Positions 35,242 to 44,292 are shown, counted from the stretch's first letter. The stretch is DNA of 64,000 bases from Deinococcus peraridilitoris DSM 19664 (GCF_000317835.1 NC_019789.1:1-64000), one strand, 5' to 3'. Translations and numbers: made by a program. The notes: generated by a model from the sequence alone, not told the origin.

Positions 35242-35553
35242 TTACCCGTCGCTCAGGCCGTACTCGGCGCGTTGCCGTGGGTGGACGAGCTCCACGTACT
35301 CACGGTGACGCTGAATGAACGCCGCCATGAACGGACAGGCTGGAACCACGCGTTGGCCTTGAGTGCGGGCGTCATCCAGCACGTGCCGAGCCAGGGTGCT
35401 GCCCAGCCCCTGGCCTTCGAACCGATCGTCGATTTCCGCGTGTGGCAGCACGACAACGTTGCTGATCAGCTGGTACTCGAGGAAGCCAGCCAGCTCCCCG
35501 TCGTGAACCAGCTCGTACCGCTGCTGATCGGTGTTGTTACGAACTTCGGGCAT
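35242..35553 (-). CDS. GNAT-like N-acetyltransferase (YjdJ type)
   Basis: 103 residues. The core RYELVHDGELAGFLEYQLIS, VVLPHAEIDDRFEGQGLGST and VVPACPFMAAFIQRH is the short GNAT fold, with the acetyl-CoA loop FEGQGLGS. The ATG at 35553 has AAGGAG upstream. The last base of the terminator stem abuts its stop codon. Its own MerR-type promoter at 35594-35625 makes it part of the metal regulon, but the acetylated substrate is unknown. Confidence 0.75.
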   Translation of the reverse strand: MPEVRNNTDQQRYELVHDGELAGFLEYQLISNVVVLPHAEIDDRFEGQGLGSTLARHVLDDARTQGQRVVPACPFMAAFIQRHREYVELVHPRQRAEYGLSDG

Positions 35554-35593
35554 GTTCAGGCTCCTTCCAGTGAACGTGCAGGTGGCCATGCTC

Positions 35594-35625
35594 AAGCTAC
35601 ACGTTCCACTCGAATGGAGAGTCAA
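35594..35625 (-). promoter_or_regulatory. MerR-type promoter 3 (GNAT gene)
   Basis: On the minus strand TTGACT, a 20-base spacer and TAGCTT, with the dyad TCCATTCGAGTGGA in the spacer. Confidence 0.72.
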
Positions 35626-35718
35626 TTTCACCGGGCTTCACCGTTCACTGCGGCTTACCTCTCATGTTCGCACTGCCCTTGAAATGACGGCTCGCTCGGC
35701 GAATCGTTCCTCAGGCAC

Positions 35719-35750
35719 TTGAAGTTCCAGTCGAGAGGAGGTTCTACCGT
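35719..35750 (+). promoter_or_regulatory. MerR-type promoter 4 (HMA-ATPase operon)
   Basis: TTGAAG, a 20-base spacer and TACCGT. The dyad (TTCCAGTCGAGAGGAGG) is less symmetrical than in the other copies. Confidence 0.65.
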
Positions 35751-35790
35751 AAGGGTGACGTGCTGGGCCACACCCCGGCAAGGAGGAACC

Positions 35791-36126
35791 ATGTCGGAGA
35801 AACTGACCTTCAACATCACCGGCGAACAGACCATCCACTGCGCCGGCTGCGTGCAGCGCATCGACACCGCCCTGCACCGGCTGCCCGGCGTGGAGAAAGT
35901 CTTCGCCAACACCCAGACGCAACAAGTGAACGTCACCCACGACCCCACCCAAGCCACCCCGGAAGACGTCCGCGAACGGCTGGAACGCATGGGATACGAC
36001 GTCACCCAGGAGCGCAGCACATGGCCGCCCCCCCCGGCCCCAACCGGAACGCACGAACCAACGAACCGGACGCGTTCGCGCATCAGCACGACACCGAGAA
36101 ACTGCAACTCAAGATCGGCGGGATGA
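35791..36126 (+). CDS. HMA-domain metallochaperone (overlaps the ATPase gene)
   Basis: 111 residues. The first 75 form an HMA domain ([20 protein letters not shown], metal-binding Cys17 and Cys20, ending near ERMGYDV). A 35-residue Pro/Thr/Arg-rich tail follows, encoded by DNA that overlaps the ATPase gene by 106 bases in another frame. AGGAGG lies 5 bases before the ATG. It should deliver metal to the ATPase. A close paralogue is at 42915. Confidence 0.8.
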   Translation: MSEKLTFNITGEQTIHCAGCVQRIDTALHRLPGVEKVFANTQTQQVNVTHDPTQATPEDVRERLERMGYDVTQERSTWPPPPAPTGTHEPTNRTRSRISTTPRNCNSRSAG

Positions 36127-38336
36127 GCTGCTCCTTCTGCGTCAGCAGCATCACCAAGGCGGTCGGCCGCATGGACGGCGTGCAGGACGTCAACGTGAAC
36201 CTCGCGCACGAGGAAGCCCTGATCGAGTACCGCCCCGGCCAGGTCACCCCCGAAACCCTCAAGGAGACGCTGCTCGACCTCGGCTACACCGTCCGGGACG
36301 CCCAGCAGGTGCGCACCATCGAGGAAGAGGAAGCAGAAATCCGCGCCGAACGCAACAACCTGCTGCTCGCCGCGGTGTTCACCATCCTCTCCCTGATCGC
36401 AGTGATGGGCCGCTTCATGGGCATGCCGATGACCCCGGAACTCGTCACGTTCATGTACTGGCTGATGCCGACCCTGGCGCTCGCCACGGTGTTCGGACCT
36501 GGCTGGCACATCCTCACCATGGCCTGGGCGAGCATCCGGCGCGGCATCCTCAACCAGCACGTACTGCTGGAATTCGGCGCCTTCGCCGGCCTGACCGGCG
36601 GCTTCCTCGGGTACCTCATCCCGAACTTCCCCCTCGTCGACTTCTTCGGGGTCGCGGTGTTCATCACCACCTATCACCTGCTGTCCGGTTACGTGTCCCT
36701 GCGCGTCCGCACCCGCGCGTCGCAAGCGGTCCGTCAATTGCTGGCGCTCGTCCCGCCCACCGCGCGCGTCATCCGCGACGGACGAGAAGTCGAAGTGCCC
36801 CTCGCGGACGTCCGCCCGGACGAACGCGTCCGCGTGAGGCCCGGCGAAAGCATTCCCGTCGACGGCGTCATCACTGAGGGCGCGTCCGGCGTCGACCAGA
36901 GCCTCGTCACCGGTGAGAGTATTCCCGTCGAGAAACGCCCCGGTGATGAAGTGATCGGCGGGTCGATCAACCAGTCGGGCGCGCTGCTGGTGCGCGTCAC
37001 GCGGGTCGGCGCAGAGAGTTTCTTGCAGCAGGTCGCGCGGCAGGTCGAGGAAGCCCGCGCCCTCAAGCCCGCCATCCTCGCGCTGGTCGACCGCATCCTG
37101 GTCGTGTACGTCCCCGTCGTGCTGAGCCTCTCCCTGCTGGCGTTCGTCATCTGGTCCGCCGGAGCCTGGCTGTTCGCGGGCGAACCCTTGTGGACGCGCG
37201 CGATCTTCGCGGCCCTCGCGGTGCTGGTGATGGGGTACCCCTGCGCGCTCGGCATGGCGACGCCACTCGCGATGATCCGCGGGGGCGGCATGGCCGCCGA
37301 GCGGGGCATCCTGATGCGCTCCGCCGAAGCCTTCCAGGCGCTCAAGGACGTGAAGCGCGTCGTGCTCGACAAGACCGGCACCATCACGCTCGGCCAGCCC
37401 GCCGTGGTGGACGTCGTGCCGCTCGGCAAGTTCGACCGCGCCGACATCCTGCGTTTCGCCGCGGCGCTGGAAAGCTCGTCCGAGCATCCCCTCGCCCGCG
37501 CCGTCGTGAACGCTGCGGAAGCGGAGCACACCGAACTTCCCCCCGTGCAGGACTTCCATTCCGTCGCGGGCAAGGGCGTCACCGGCACCATGAACGGGCA
37601 GCGGGTCCGCGTTGGCAGTCCCCGCTTCGTCGGGGAGGGCGGCGCGCTGGAGCGGGCCACGTCCACCATCGAGGCACTGCAAGCCCGAGCGAAGACCGTT
37701 ATCGCCCTGGAAGTGAACGGGCAGCCCGAAGCGCTGATCGCCATCGCCGACCAGATCAAGCCCGACGCGCATGAGGCCATCGAGCGCCTGTACGACGCAG
37801 GGCTCGCACCCATCATGATCACCGGTGACAACCACCTCACCGCCCGAGCCGTCGCCGAGCAGGTCGGCATTCAGGAGTTCCAGGCGGAAGTCCTCCCGCA
37901 GGACAAAGCGGACGCCGTGCGAGAACTGCAACGCCAGGGGCACCGCGTCGCCATGGTGGGCGACGGCATCAACGACGCGCCCGCCCTGATGCAGGCGGAT
38001 GTCGGCATCGCGACTGGCGCCGGCACCGACATTGCCATCGAGTCCGCGGACGTCGTGTTGATCGGTGAGCGCCTCACCGCCGTCGTGGACGCTTATCACA
38101 TCGGCCGCGCGTCCTTCCGCAAAACGGTGCAGAACCTCACCCTGGCCTTCCTGTTCAACGGAATTGGCGTGCCGCTCGCGATGACCGGCCTGGTACACCC
38201 CGCCTGGGCCATGGCGGCGATGCTCGCCAGTGTCAGCACCGTCCTCCTCAACTCTTTCGGCGGGAGATTGCTCCCAAAGCGAAGGAATTCCTCTCCCCGG
38301 CCATCACACTCTGAAAGGAAAGCTCATGGCGCGTAA
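36021..38336 (+). CDS. P1B heavy-metal ATPase with YPC motif
   Basis: 771 residues. N-terminal HMA domain ([13 protein letters not shown], Cys37/Cys40), eight predicted TM helices, actuator VTGES, TM6 motif [11 protein letters not shown] (YPC at 406-408), phosphorylation site DKTGTIT (Asp450), HP motif SSEHPLA and hinge [10 protein letters not shown]. Copper ATPases normally have CPC. Here the first Cys is Tyr, and TM7/TM8 read FNGIGVP and MLASVSTV. The ATG at 36021 has AGGAG 8 bases upstream, inside the chaperone gene. Probably a copper exporter, specificity not certain. Confidence 0.85.
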   Translation: MAAPPGPNRNARTNEPDAFAHQHDTEKLQLKIGGMSCSFCVSSITKAVGRMDGVQDVNVNLAHEEALIEYRPGQVTPETLKETLLDLGYTVRDAQQVRTIEEEEAEIRAERNNLLLAAVFTILSLIAVMGRFMGMPMTPELVTFMYWLMPTLALATVFGPGWHILTMAWASIRRGILNQHVLLEFGAFAGLTGGFLGYLIPNFPLVDFFGVAVFITTYHLLSGYVSLRVRTRASQAVRQLLALVPPTARVIRDGREVEVPLADVRPDERVRVRPGESIPVDGVITEGASGVDQSLVTGESIPVEKRPGDEVIGGSINQSGALLVRVTRVGAESFLQQVARQVEEARALKPAILALVDRILVVYVPVVLSLSLLAFVIWSAGAWLFAGEPLWTRAIFAALAVLVMGYPCALGMATPLAMIRGGGMAAERGILMRSAEAFQALKDVKRVVLDKTGTITLGQPAVVDVVPLGKFDRADILRFAAALESSSEHPLARAVVNAAEAEHTELPPVQDFHSVAGKGVTGTMNGQRVRVGSPRFVGEGGALERATSTIEALQARAKTVIALEVNGQPEALIAIADQIKPDAHEAIERLYDAGLAPIMITGDNHLTARAVAEQVGIQEFQAEVLPQDKADAVRELQRQGHRVAMVGDGINDAPALMQADVGIATGAGTDIAIESADVVLIGERLTAVVDAYHIGRASFRKTVQNLTLAFLFNGIGVPLAMTGLVHPAWAMAAMLASVSTVLLNSFGGRLLPKRRNSSPRPSHSERKAHGA

Positions 38337-38886
38337 CCTGATCGTCACCACCATCGTTGCCGTTCTCATGGCGGGCTTCGTCCTCGCGTACCTCGCGCTC
38401 AACCCCGCGGCCGCGCAAGGCGGCATGGGGGACATGGGCGGCATGACCACCAGCGAGCACACCATCCCACCCGTGCAGGGGTACGCGGCAGGCGAGAAGA
38501 TTTTCTTCCTGCACACCGAAACGTCCGACCCGCAGGTCGCGGAGATGCTCACCAGCATGATGGGCTCCCCAGTGCTGGTCGTCCCGGCCCTCGCAAAAGT
38601 TCCCAAGGAAGCCCTCGCCGACCTCTACGTGTTCACCAACGGCCTGAAGGGCGGCGGGCCTCTCGGCTTTCAGCCGGACGTGTTCGACCGGCCCCCGGGC
38701 GAGAAAGGCTACTCACCGCTGCGCGCCCTGAACCAGGTCACCTGGAAGAACCCGGGCCGGGCGCGCGTGCTGAAGTCCGCTGAGGCAGTCCAGCAGGACG
38801 CCCAGCGTGGAGAAGTCACCCTCAAACGCACGGGCATCGTGGTGAACACGCCGTTTGTCACCTGGCCACAGGGCGGGCACCGCTAA
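38326..38886 (+). CDS. DUF7482-type exported protein
   Basis: 186 residues. An N-terminal anchor or signal ([20 protein letters not shown]) is followed by a Met/Gly-rich segment ([14 protein letters not shown]) that could bind copper, and by the domain [32 protein letters not shown]. The ATG at 38326 overlaps the end of the ATPase gene by 11 bases and has AAAGGA upstream, so it is the third gene of the operon. Probably acts outside the membrane. Exact role unknown. Confidence 0.75.
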   Translation: MARNLIVTTIVAVLMAGFVLAYLALNPAAAQGGMGDMGGMTTSEHTIPPVQGYAAGEKIFFLHTETSDPQVAEMLTSMMGSPVLVVPALAKVPKEALADLYVFTNGLKGGGPLGFQPDVFDRPPGEKGYSPLRALNQVTWKNPGRARVLKSAEAVQQDAQRGEVTLKRTGIVVNTPFVTWPQGGHR

Positions 38887-38951
38887 GTAGCTCCCGCTTG
38901 CATTTCCGATCTTCCGCTTCACTTCAGCTCTCCAATTCCAGCGGGAGCTAC
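38887..38951 (+). terminator. Long-loop inverted repeat after the ATPase operon
   Basis: GTAGCTCCCGCT (38887-38898) pairs perfectly with AGCGGGAGCTAC (38940-38951). The loop is 41 bases. Possibly a terminator or an RNA structure. Confidence 0.45.
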
Positions 38952-38974
38952 GCTGTCCCTGCTCCCTCCGGTCG

Positions 38975-39009
38975 GGTTAAGTTTTAGGAAGAACACCTAA
39001 AACTTAACC
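38975..39009 (+). promoter_or_regulatory. Stable hairpin in the leader of the SnoaL-like gene
   Basis: GGTTAAGTTTTAGG and its exact complement (14-7-14) lie just upstream of the GGAGG ribosome site. It is AT-rich, unlike the terminators here, so it is more likely an operator or a translation-control hairpin. Confidence 0.5.
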
Positions 39010-39030
39010 GGGAGGTACTTAAGGTGAACC

Positions 39031-39393
39031 ATGACCGAGTCCACGCGAAGCGCCCGGGAAGTGCTCGACGACCACCTGCGTGAATCCAGGGAAGGGACCG
39101 TCGAGAACGACCTGAAGAGAAACTACTCCCAGAACCTGGTCGTCCTGATCGCGGATGGCGTGTACCACGGGCATGACGGCTTGAGGCAACTCGCCGAGCG
39201 GCTGTTCAAAGAGCTGCCGAACCCACGCTTCGAGTACACGACGGTGCTGGTGGAAGGTGAGATGGGCCTGCTGGAGTGGAAGGCGGACAGCGAGCACGCG
39301 TTCGTGGATGACGGCGCCGACTCATATCTGATCCGTGACGGGAAAATCCACGCGCAGACCATTCACTACACCGTCAAAGTCAAGTCCAAATGA
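39031..39393 (+). CDS. SnoaL/NTF2-like protein
   Basis: 120 residues with a cone-shaped NTF2-like fold pattern: a helical start (SAREVLDDHLRESREGTVEN), NLVVLIADGVYHGHDGLRQL, and the final strands DSYLIRDGKIHAQTIHYTV. These proteins bind small ligands or act as isomerase or cyclase-like enzymes; no catalytic residues are certain. ATG at 39031 with AAGG 6 bases upstream and GGAGG further off. Confidence 0.75.
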   Translation: MTESTRSAREVLDDHLRESREGTVENDLKRNYSQNLVVLIADGVYHGHDGLRQLAERLFKELPNPRFEYTTVLVEGEMGLLEWKADSEHAFVDDGADSYLIRDGKIHAQTIHYTVKVKSK

Positions 39394-39423
39394 TGAAGGC
39401 AGAAAGGCAACGGCCGAACGTCT

Positions 39424-40316
39424 ATGAGTGAACCCACTTCCCGCCCCTCCCCTGTGCTCAAGTCCTCTCACCTCGCCTGGGGCTTCATCGCGTTACTCGC
39501 GGTGCTGCTGGTGTTCAACTGGGGAAGCGTGTATCCCGTCGTGCGCGAGGTGGTGCTAGGATCGCAACACTGGTACGGCCAGCTGTTCGCGAACCTCGTG
39601 GAGCCCGTACAGCAGCAGGCGTACTCGGCGTTCCCGTTCGTAGCACCGTTCCTGCTGGGCTTGCTGGCCGCCACCGCGCCCTGCCAGCTCTCGTCGGGCG
39701 CGGCTTCGCTGGCGTTCGTCGTCCACGACCCGCAGCCCGGCAGCGTGACGCGGCGCGCGGGAGCGTTCCTGCTGGGCCGCGTCACGCTGTTCGTGCTGCT
39801 TGGCCTGATCGTCGCGCTTGTGTGTCCGGGCCAGTTCAAGCGCCAGGAGAATTCCTGCTCGGTTTACGGCGGGTGCTGGGACCGATGATGCTGCTGGTCG
39901 GCCTGGTGATCCTCGGGGTGATTCGCCTGCACTTCGCGCTGGGCGTGAAGCTCAGCAGCAAAATGCAGGCGCTCGGGGAGGCGCGCGGCGGGTTCCTGGG
40001 CGCGTACGCGCTGAGCGTAGCGCTCAGCCTGGCGTTCTGCCCGACCTTGTTTTTCCTGTTTTTCGGGCTGACGTTGCCGCTGGCAGCCACATCGCCGTTC
40101 GGTTCGCTGTACCCGGCGGTGTTCGCGCTCGGTATGAGCGTGCCACTGCTGGGACTGGCGTCCCTGTGGTCTCTTTCCCGGGAGGACGGCGAGGCCAGCC
40201 GGTGTAAACGGTACCTGCGCGGCTGGCGCTCATGGAACCGCGCGGGAACGTACCTGGCGGGCATCGTGATGCTCAGCGCCGGACTCCAGGAGACGTTCGT
40301 GTACTGGTTGCTGTAA
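39424..40316 (+). pseudogene. CcdA/DsbD-like membrane protein, frameshifted
   Basis: Two overlapping frames make one protein of about 295 residues: 39424 to about 39830 (TMs, APFLLGLLAATAPCQLSSGA, RRAGAFLLGRVTLFVLLGLI) and about 39825 to 40316 (GPMMLLVGLVILGVIRLHFA, ALSLAFCPTLFFLFFGLTLP, TYLAGIVMLSAGLQETFVYW). The Pro-Cys and Cys-Pro pairs in two helices are those of CcdA-type thiol transporters. A one-base indel near 39830 breaks it. Thioredoxin, its usual electron donor, is next door. Confidence 0.65.
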
Positions 40317-40433
40317 CGTCTGAAATCCTTTAAGGTCCCTGCCAACAGGCGGAACACACCGGGAGTCCCTCACGTTGACCTGCCCCTGAAACAACCCTGG
40401 TCCTTATGAAGTGCTCCCACAAGGAGGTATGAC

Positions 40434-40772
40434 ATGAATCCCACGACGACCCCGCTGACCGACGAAACCTTCAGCGAAGCCACAGCCAGCGGCCTCACCC
40501 TGGTGGACTTCTGGGCGCCCTGGTGCGGTCCGTGCCGCGTGGTGGGCCCGGTGGTGGAGGAACTCGGCACTGCGTACGCTGGCCGGGTGAAGGTCGCGAA
40601 AGTCAACGTCGACGAGAATCCCGAACTCGCCGCGCAGTTCCGCATTCAGAGCATTCCCACCCTGCTGCTCCTCAAGAACGGCCAATCGGTTGACAGCATG
40701 GTTGGCGCGCACCCGAAAGCCGCGATTGCCCGGATGCTCGAACAGCACCTGAACCCATCAGCGAGCGGCTGA
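40434..40772 (+). CDS. trxA: Thioredoxin
   Basis: 112 residues with the intact active site DFWAPWCGPCRVVGP (Cys37 and Cys40), the cis-Pro loop SIPTLLLL and the buried Asp of LVDFWA. No signal peptide, so cytoplasmic. AGGAGG precedes the ATG. Next to a CcdA-like gene it may supply reducing power to extracytoplasmic thiols or keep metal-binding Cys reduced. Confidence 0.92.
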   Translation: MNPTTTPLTDETFSEATASGLTLVDFWAPWCGPCRVVGPVVEELGTAYAGRVKVAKVNVDENPELAAQFRIQSIPTLLLLKNGQSVDSMVGAHPKAAIARMLEQHLNPSASG

Positions 40773-40845
40773 GCCGGACGTCATGCGCAACCTGCCGGAG
40801 CGAAAACCGGCACGCGTTACCACGGTTGAAGTTTAAGGAGGAAAC

Positions 40846-41355
40846 ATGAACGTTACCGCAGGCATTGCCCGTGGCGCGCTCGCGGGAGCCGCAGGAACGG
40901 TCGTCATGACCATGCTGATGCGCGTGGTCGGTCCCAAGGTGGCACCAAAAGAGATGCGGCCTGACGAATTCGTGCCGAAGAAGGTCGTCGAGTGGATGGA
41001 AAGGCAGGCAGGACGACCCGACGCGCTCAACGAGAATCAGGAACTGAAAGCATCCTACGGGGTGCATTTTGGGTACGGGTCGAGCATAGGCGCCCTGTAC
41101 GGCTCGCTGCGCAACCGGCTTCCTGGGCTTCCCGCACCGCTCGCAGGTGCGTTGTTCGGCCTCGCGGTGTGGGGCGTGAATTTCGAAGGTGTGATGCCCG
41201 CGACCGGCATGGACAAAGCCGCTACGCAGAAACCACCGAGAAAGTGGCCGATGCCGATCATCGCGCACTTGGTGTACGGCGTAGTCAGCGCGCTGGCGTA
41301 CGAGCGGCCTGACCGGGCGTCACACATGGTCGCCGGGAAGGTCAAGCGTGGATGA
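40846..41355 (+). CDS. DUF1440 (YagU-like) membrane protein
   Basis: 169 residues. The N-terminal TM has a Gly/Ala-rich start (GIARGALAGAAGTVVMTMLM), followed by a soluble loop (VVEWMERQAGRPDALNENQE) and HFGYGSSIGALYGSLRN, PAPLAGALFGLAVWGVNFEG and PMPIIAHLVYGVVSALAYE. ATG at 40846 with AAGGAGG. Overlaps the next gene by 8 bases. Similar proteins occur at 57148 and, more distantly, at 20, 49016 and 49716. Confidence 0.75.
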   Translation: MNVTAGIARGALAGAAGTVVMTMLMRVVGPKVAPKEMRPDEFVPKKVVEWMERQAGRPDALNENQELKASYGVHFGYGSSIGALYGSLRNRLPGLPAPLAGALFGLAVWGVNFEGVMPATGMDKAATQKPPRKWPMPIIAHLVYGVVSALAYERPDRASHMVAGKVKRG

Positions 41356-41866
41356 CGTCGCCGAGATCCTGAAGTACCGCCAGCAGAAGGACGATCTCTT
41401 CCGCACCCGCAGCTCCCCGATCCCGCAGGACGCGCGTGCGTCCTTTGAGGGCCTGTCATACTACCCGCCTGACCCCGCGTACCGCGTGGTGGCTCCACTG
41501 AAGCGCGCGGCTGGAGAGAGCGCCGTGATCACCACCAGCACCGGAGAAACACAGGAATTCAGGCTGTACGGCACGGCGCGAGTGACGCTGCCCGCCGGGG
41601 AAGCCGAGTTGAACTTGTACGCGCACCCCGACGACAAGACGCCCGTACGCCTGTTCGTGCCCTTTCGCGACGCGACCAGCGGTCCGGAAACGTATGGCGC
41701 CGGGCGGTACCTGGAAGCGGCCGTCCAGGGGAACGGGGTGATCCTCGATTTCAACCTCGCCTACGACCCCTACTGCGCGTACGCGGACACCTGGAGCTGC
41801 CCGCTGCCACCAAGCGAGAACTGGTTGCCGTTCCCGGTCAGGGCGGGCGAGAAGAACCCCAAATAA
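41348..41866 (+). CDS. DUF1684-type protein
   Basis: 172 residues without signal peptide. Typical features are the N-terminal helix ILKYRQQKDDLFRTRSSPIP, LSYYPPDPAYRV and the C-terminal FNLAYDPYCAYADTWSCPLP, PSENWLPFPVRAGEK with the conserved P-Y-C-A-Y motif. The GTG start at 41348 overlaps the DUF1440 stop. Biochemical function is unknown for the family. Confidence 0.85.
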   Translation: MDDVAEILKYRQQKDDLFRTRSSPIPQDARASFEGLSYYPPDPAYRVVAPLKRAAGESAVITTSTGETQEFRLYGTARVTLPAGEAELNLYAHPDDKTPVRLFVPFRDATSGPETYGAGRYLEAAVQGNGVILDFNLAYDPYCAYADTWSCPLPPSENWLPFPVRAGEKNPK

Positions 41867-41918
41867 GGCAGGCGAACTGAAACTCAGCGCCACACGCCGT
41901 CACGAGCGAGGAGGAATC

Positions 41919-42743
41919 ATGGAAAGCAATGTCACAACGGTGAACGGCATTCGCAGGCGCTGGGAGGAACAAGGGCAAGGTCAGCCCGTGGTCTTCCTGC
42001 ACGGCATCCCCACCGACCCGAGCTTGTGGCGCCACGTGATGCCGCGCGTTCACGGCGCGCGGACCCTGGCGTGGGAAATGGTCGGGTACGGGGAAAGCAT
42101 CCCGGAAGGACAGGGGCGTGACATCTCCGTGGCGCGGCAAGCCGAGTACCTCGCGTCGTGGATGCGTGAACTCGGCCTGGGGCGCGCCGTGGTGGTCGGG
42201 CACGATTTGGGCGGCGGGGTCGCGCAGATCCTGGCGGTGCGTCACCCGGACCTGGTCGCCGGCCTGGTGCTGATGAACGCCATTTCGTACGACTCCTGGC
42301 CGATCCCGATGGTGAAGGCCATGCGGGCGGCGAGTGGCGTCGTCGAGCGCCTGCCGGACGCGGTATTCAAGCTGGTCATGCAGTCGTTCCTGATGATGGG
42401 TCATGACCAGGGGAGCAAGGCGCGCGAGGCGTTCAAGCACCACTGGCCGCATTACCAGCGGCACGGGGGAGCAGCGGCGTTCATCCGCCAGGTGCGGTCG
42501 CTGAACGTGCGGGACACGCTGGAGATCAGCGACCAGATTCCCCGTCTCGGCGTACCCGCGCGCCTGGTGTGGGGCGCCGCGGATCAGTTTCAGGAGATCG
42601 GGTACGGGTACCGCCTCGCCTACGAGTTGCGCGCACCGCTCGACCGCATCGAAGGAGGCAAGCACTTCGTTCCTGAGGACCACCCGGACCGCGTAGCGGA
42701 CGCCGTTCAGGGACTGCTCGGGGACTTGAACTGGGCTGGCTGA
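41919..42743 (+). CDS. Alpha/beta hydrolase with Asp nucleophile (haloalkane-dehalogenase-like)
   Basis: 274 residues. VVFLHGIPTDPSLWRHVMP is the oxyanion loop and VVVGHDLGGGVAQILA the nucleophile elbow, with Asp rather than Ser, as in haloalkane or fluoroacetate dehalogenases and epoxide hydrolases. The catalytic His is in GGKHFVPEDHPDRVAD. A cap domain lies between about 130 and 210. Cytoplasmic. GAGGAGG precedes the ATG. The substrate is unknown. Confidence 0.82.
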   Translation: MESNVTTVNGIRRRWEEQGQGQPVVFLHGIPTDPSLWRHVMPRVHGARTLAWEMVGYGESIPEGQGRDISVARQAEYLASWMRELGLGRAVVVGHDLGGGVAQILAVRHPDLVAGLVLMNAISYDSWPIPMVKAMRAASGVVERLPDAVFKLVMQSFLMMGHDQGSKAREAFKHHWPHYQRHGGAAAFIRQVRSLNVRDTLEISDQIPRLGVPARLVWGAADQFQEIGYGYRLAYELRAPLDRIEGGKHFVPEDHPDRVADAVQGLLGDLNWAG

Positions 42744-42837
42744 GCGCGGTGTGAGGCGTCCTTGAACGCGCCGCGGACGGGATGCCCGGCGTGGCTCAGG
42801 CGTCCTTCAGGCTTTCTTCGGCTTCACGCGCGGCCCC

Positions 42838-42869
42838 TTGACCTTCCGTCCGAGTGGAGAGTGTAACGT
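42838..42869 (+). promoter_or_regulatory. MerR-type promoter 5 (second HMA gene)
   Basis: TTGACC, a 20-base spacer and TAACGT, with the dyad half-sites TTCC and GGAGAG around GTCCGAGT. Confidence 0.7.
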
Positions 42870-42914
42870 CAACATGCAGGTGGCGGAAATCCCGCCGCGC
42901 GAAGGAGGACCCAC

Positions 42915-43139
42915 ATGCCGACGCAACTCGACTTCAAAGTCACTGGTGAGGAGACCATCCACTGCGCGAGCTGCGAACAACGCATCGACACTGCCCTGCA
43001 CCGCCTGCCCGGCGTGCAGAACGTGCAGGCCAGCTCCCGAACCCAGGGCATCAAGGTCACCATCGACCCGGACCAGGTGAAGCCCGAGGACGTCCGCGCC
43101 CGCCTCGAAAAAATGGGTTACGAAGTCCAGCAAGCCTGA
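42915..43139 (+). CDS. HMA-domain metallochaperone
   Basis: 74 residues (MPTQLDFKVTGEETIHCASC), a complete single HMA domain with metal-binding Cys17 and Cys20. It is closely related to the HMA domain of the gene at 35791, with which it shares [18 protein letters not shown] sequence, indicating an internal duplication. AAGGAGG precedes the ATG. CopZ-type copper carrier is likely. Confidence 0.87.
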   Translation: MPTQLDFKVTGEETIHCASCEQRIDTALHRLPGVQNVQASSRTQGIKVTIDPDQVKPEDVRARLEKMGYEVQQA

Positions 43140-43220
43140 CCGGACACCCGTGAACCATCCCGTGAACTGGAGGCAGCCACCATCCAGGTGGTCGCTCACC
43201 GCACCACAAAGGAGGCCCTG

Positions 43221-43766
43221 GTGGCCCGAATCGACCAGGTCACCCCTGAACAAGCCACCGGCCGCGCCAAGCAACTCCTCGACGCCGTTCAGAACCAGAG
43301 GGGCATGACGCCGAACATCCTTCAGGTGATGGCGCTCTCCCCCAACGTCCTGGACGCCTACCTGAAGTTCACCGGCGCGCTCGGCCAGACGCTCAGTCCA
43401 CGCCTGCGTGAGCAGATCGCGGTGCTCGTCGCGCAACTCAACAACTGCGGGTACTGCCTCGCCGCGCACACCGCCGCCGCGAAACGCGCTGGGATTGACG
43501 AGAGTGAACTGCAGGCGAACTACCAGGCGGACTCCGGCGACGCGAAAACCAAGGCAGCCCTTCAATTCGCGCGCATCGTGACGCTGGAACGCGGGCAGAT
43601 CCGCGAGGATGACCTGCGCGCCGTGCTGCTCGCCGGTTACAGCGAACAAGAAGTGCTGGAGATCATCGCGCATGTCGCTTTGAGCGTGTTCACGAACTAC
43701 ATCAGCAACACCACGAAACCCGACGTTGAATTCCCACCAGTGCGGCCGCTCGCCGCAGCCAGCTGA
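43221..43766 (+). CDS. AhpD-like carboxymuconolactone decarboxylase family protein
   Basis: 181 residues. The redox pair NNCGYCLAAHT (Cys76 and Cys79, with a following His) is that of AhpD-type peroxidases. LSPRLREQIAVLVAQL and EQEVLEIIAHVALSVFTNYI are family helices. I chose GTG 43221 because AAAGGAGG lies 5 bases upstream; GTG 43188 lacks one. It follows the HMA gene and may share its metal-induced promoter, which fits a thiol or peroxide-stress role. Confidence 0.85.
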   Translation: MARIDQVTPEQATGRAKQLLDAVQNQRGMTPNILQVMALSPNVLDAYLKFTGALGQTLSPRLREQIAVLVAQLNNCGYCLAAHTAAAKRAGIDESELQANYQADSGDAKTKAALQFARIVTLERGQIREDDLRAVLLAGYSEQEVLEIIAHVALSVFTNYISNTTKPDVEFPPVRPLAAAS

Positions 43767-43770
43767 CGTC

Positions 43771-44292
43771 ATGAACGGCACCGCAATTACCCGCCGCACC
43801 GCACGCCGTGTGTTCGCGGTGTCATTCGTGCTCAATCTCGTGTGGGAGAACGTCCAAGCGCCCCTGTACCACCCGTACCGGTCCTTCTGGTCGCACCTGC
43901 CGGCCTGCCTGCTCGGCACGCTGGGCGACGCATCCTTCACGACGCTGCTGTACCTGGGGCTGGTGCGGGCGCGGCGTGACCCGCAGTGGTTCACGCGTCC
44001 CTCGCGGTCCACGTGGACAGTCGCGGCGATCGTCGGGCTCCTTGTCGCGGTCGTGACAGAGGTCATCGCCGTTCGGCGTGAATTCTGGGCGTACGGGCCA
44101 CGCATGCCACGCCTCCCGCTGCTGAACGCGGGCGTCACGCCGCTCGTGCAACTTGCCCTCTTGTCCATCATGACGTTCAAGCTGTTGCATTTGACGGGAC
44201 TCGTGGACGACCTGGGCGCGTGCCACGGAAGCCAGGCTGCTGAGCAAAAGAGGCCCAAGGCACGTGGAACAGCAGCTGCCCGGAAACGATAA
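43771..44292 (+). CDS. Small multi-TM membrane protein
   Basis: 173 residues with about four TM helices (ARRVFAVSFVLNLVWENVQA, LGDASFTTLLYLGLVRARRD, WTVAAIVGLLVAVVTEVIAV, GVTPLVQLALLSIMTFKLLH) and a basic C-terminal tail. The motif NLVWE-Q-PLY recurs in uncharacterised membrane proteins. Starts 4 bases after the preceding stop, so it is co-transcribed. Confidence 0.7.
   Translation: MNGTAITRRTARRVFAVSFVLNLVWENVQAPLYHPYRSFWSHLPACLLGTLGDASFTTLLYLGLVRARRDPQWFTRPSRSTWTVAAIVGLLVAVVTEVIAVRREFWAYGPRMPRLPLLNAGVTPLVQLALLSIMTFKLLHLTGLVDDLGACHGSQAAEQKRPKARGTAAARKR

Noticed and set aside
35655..38198. An 847-codon minus-strand frame opposite the P1B ATPase
   Set aside because: Very His/Asp/Gly-rich and the exact antisense of a well-supported gene; no independent start signals.
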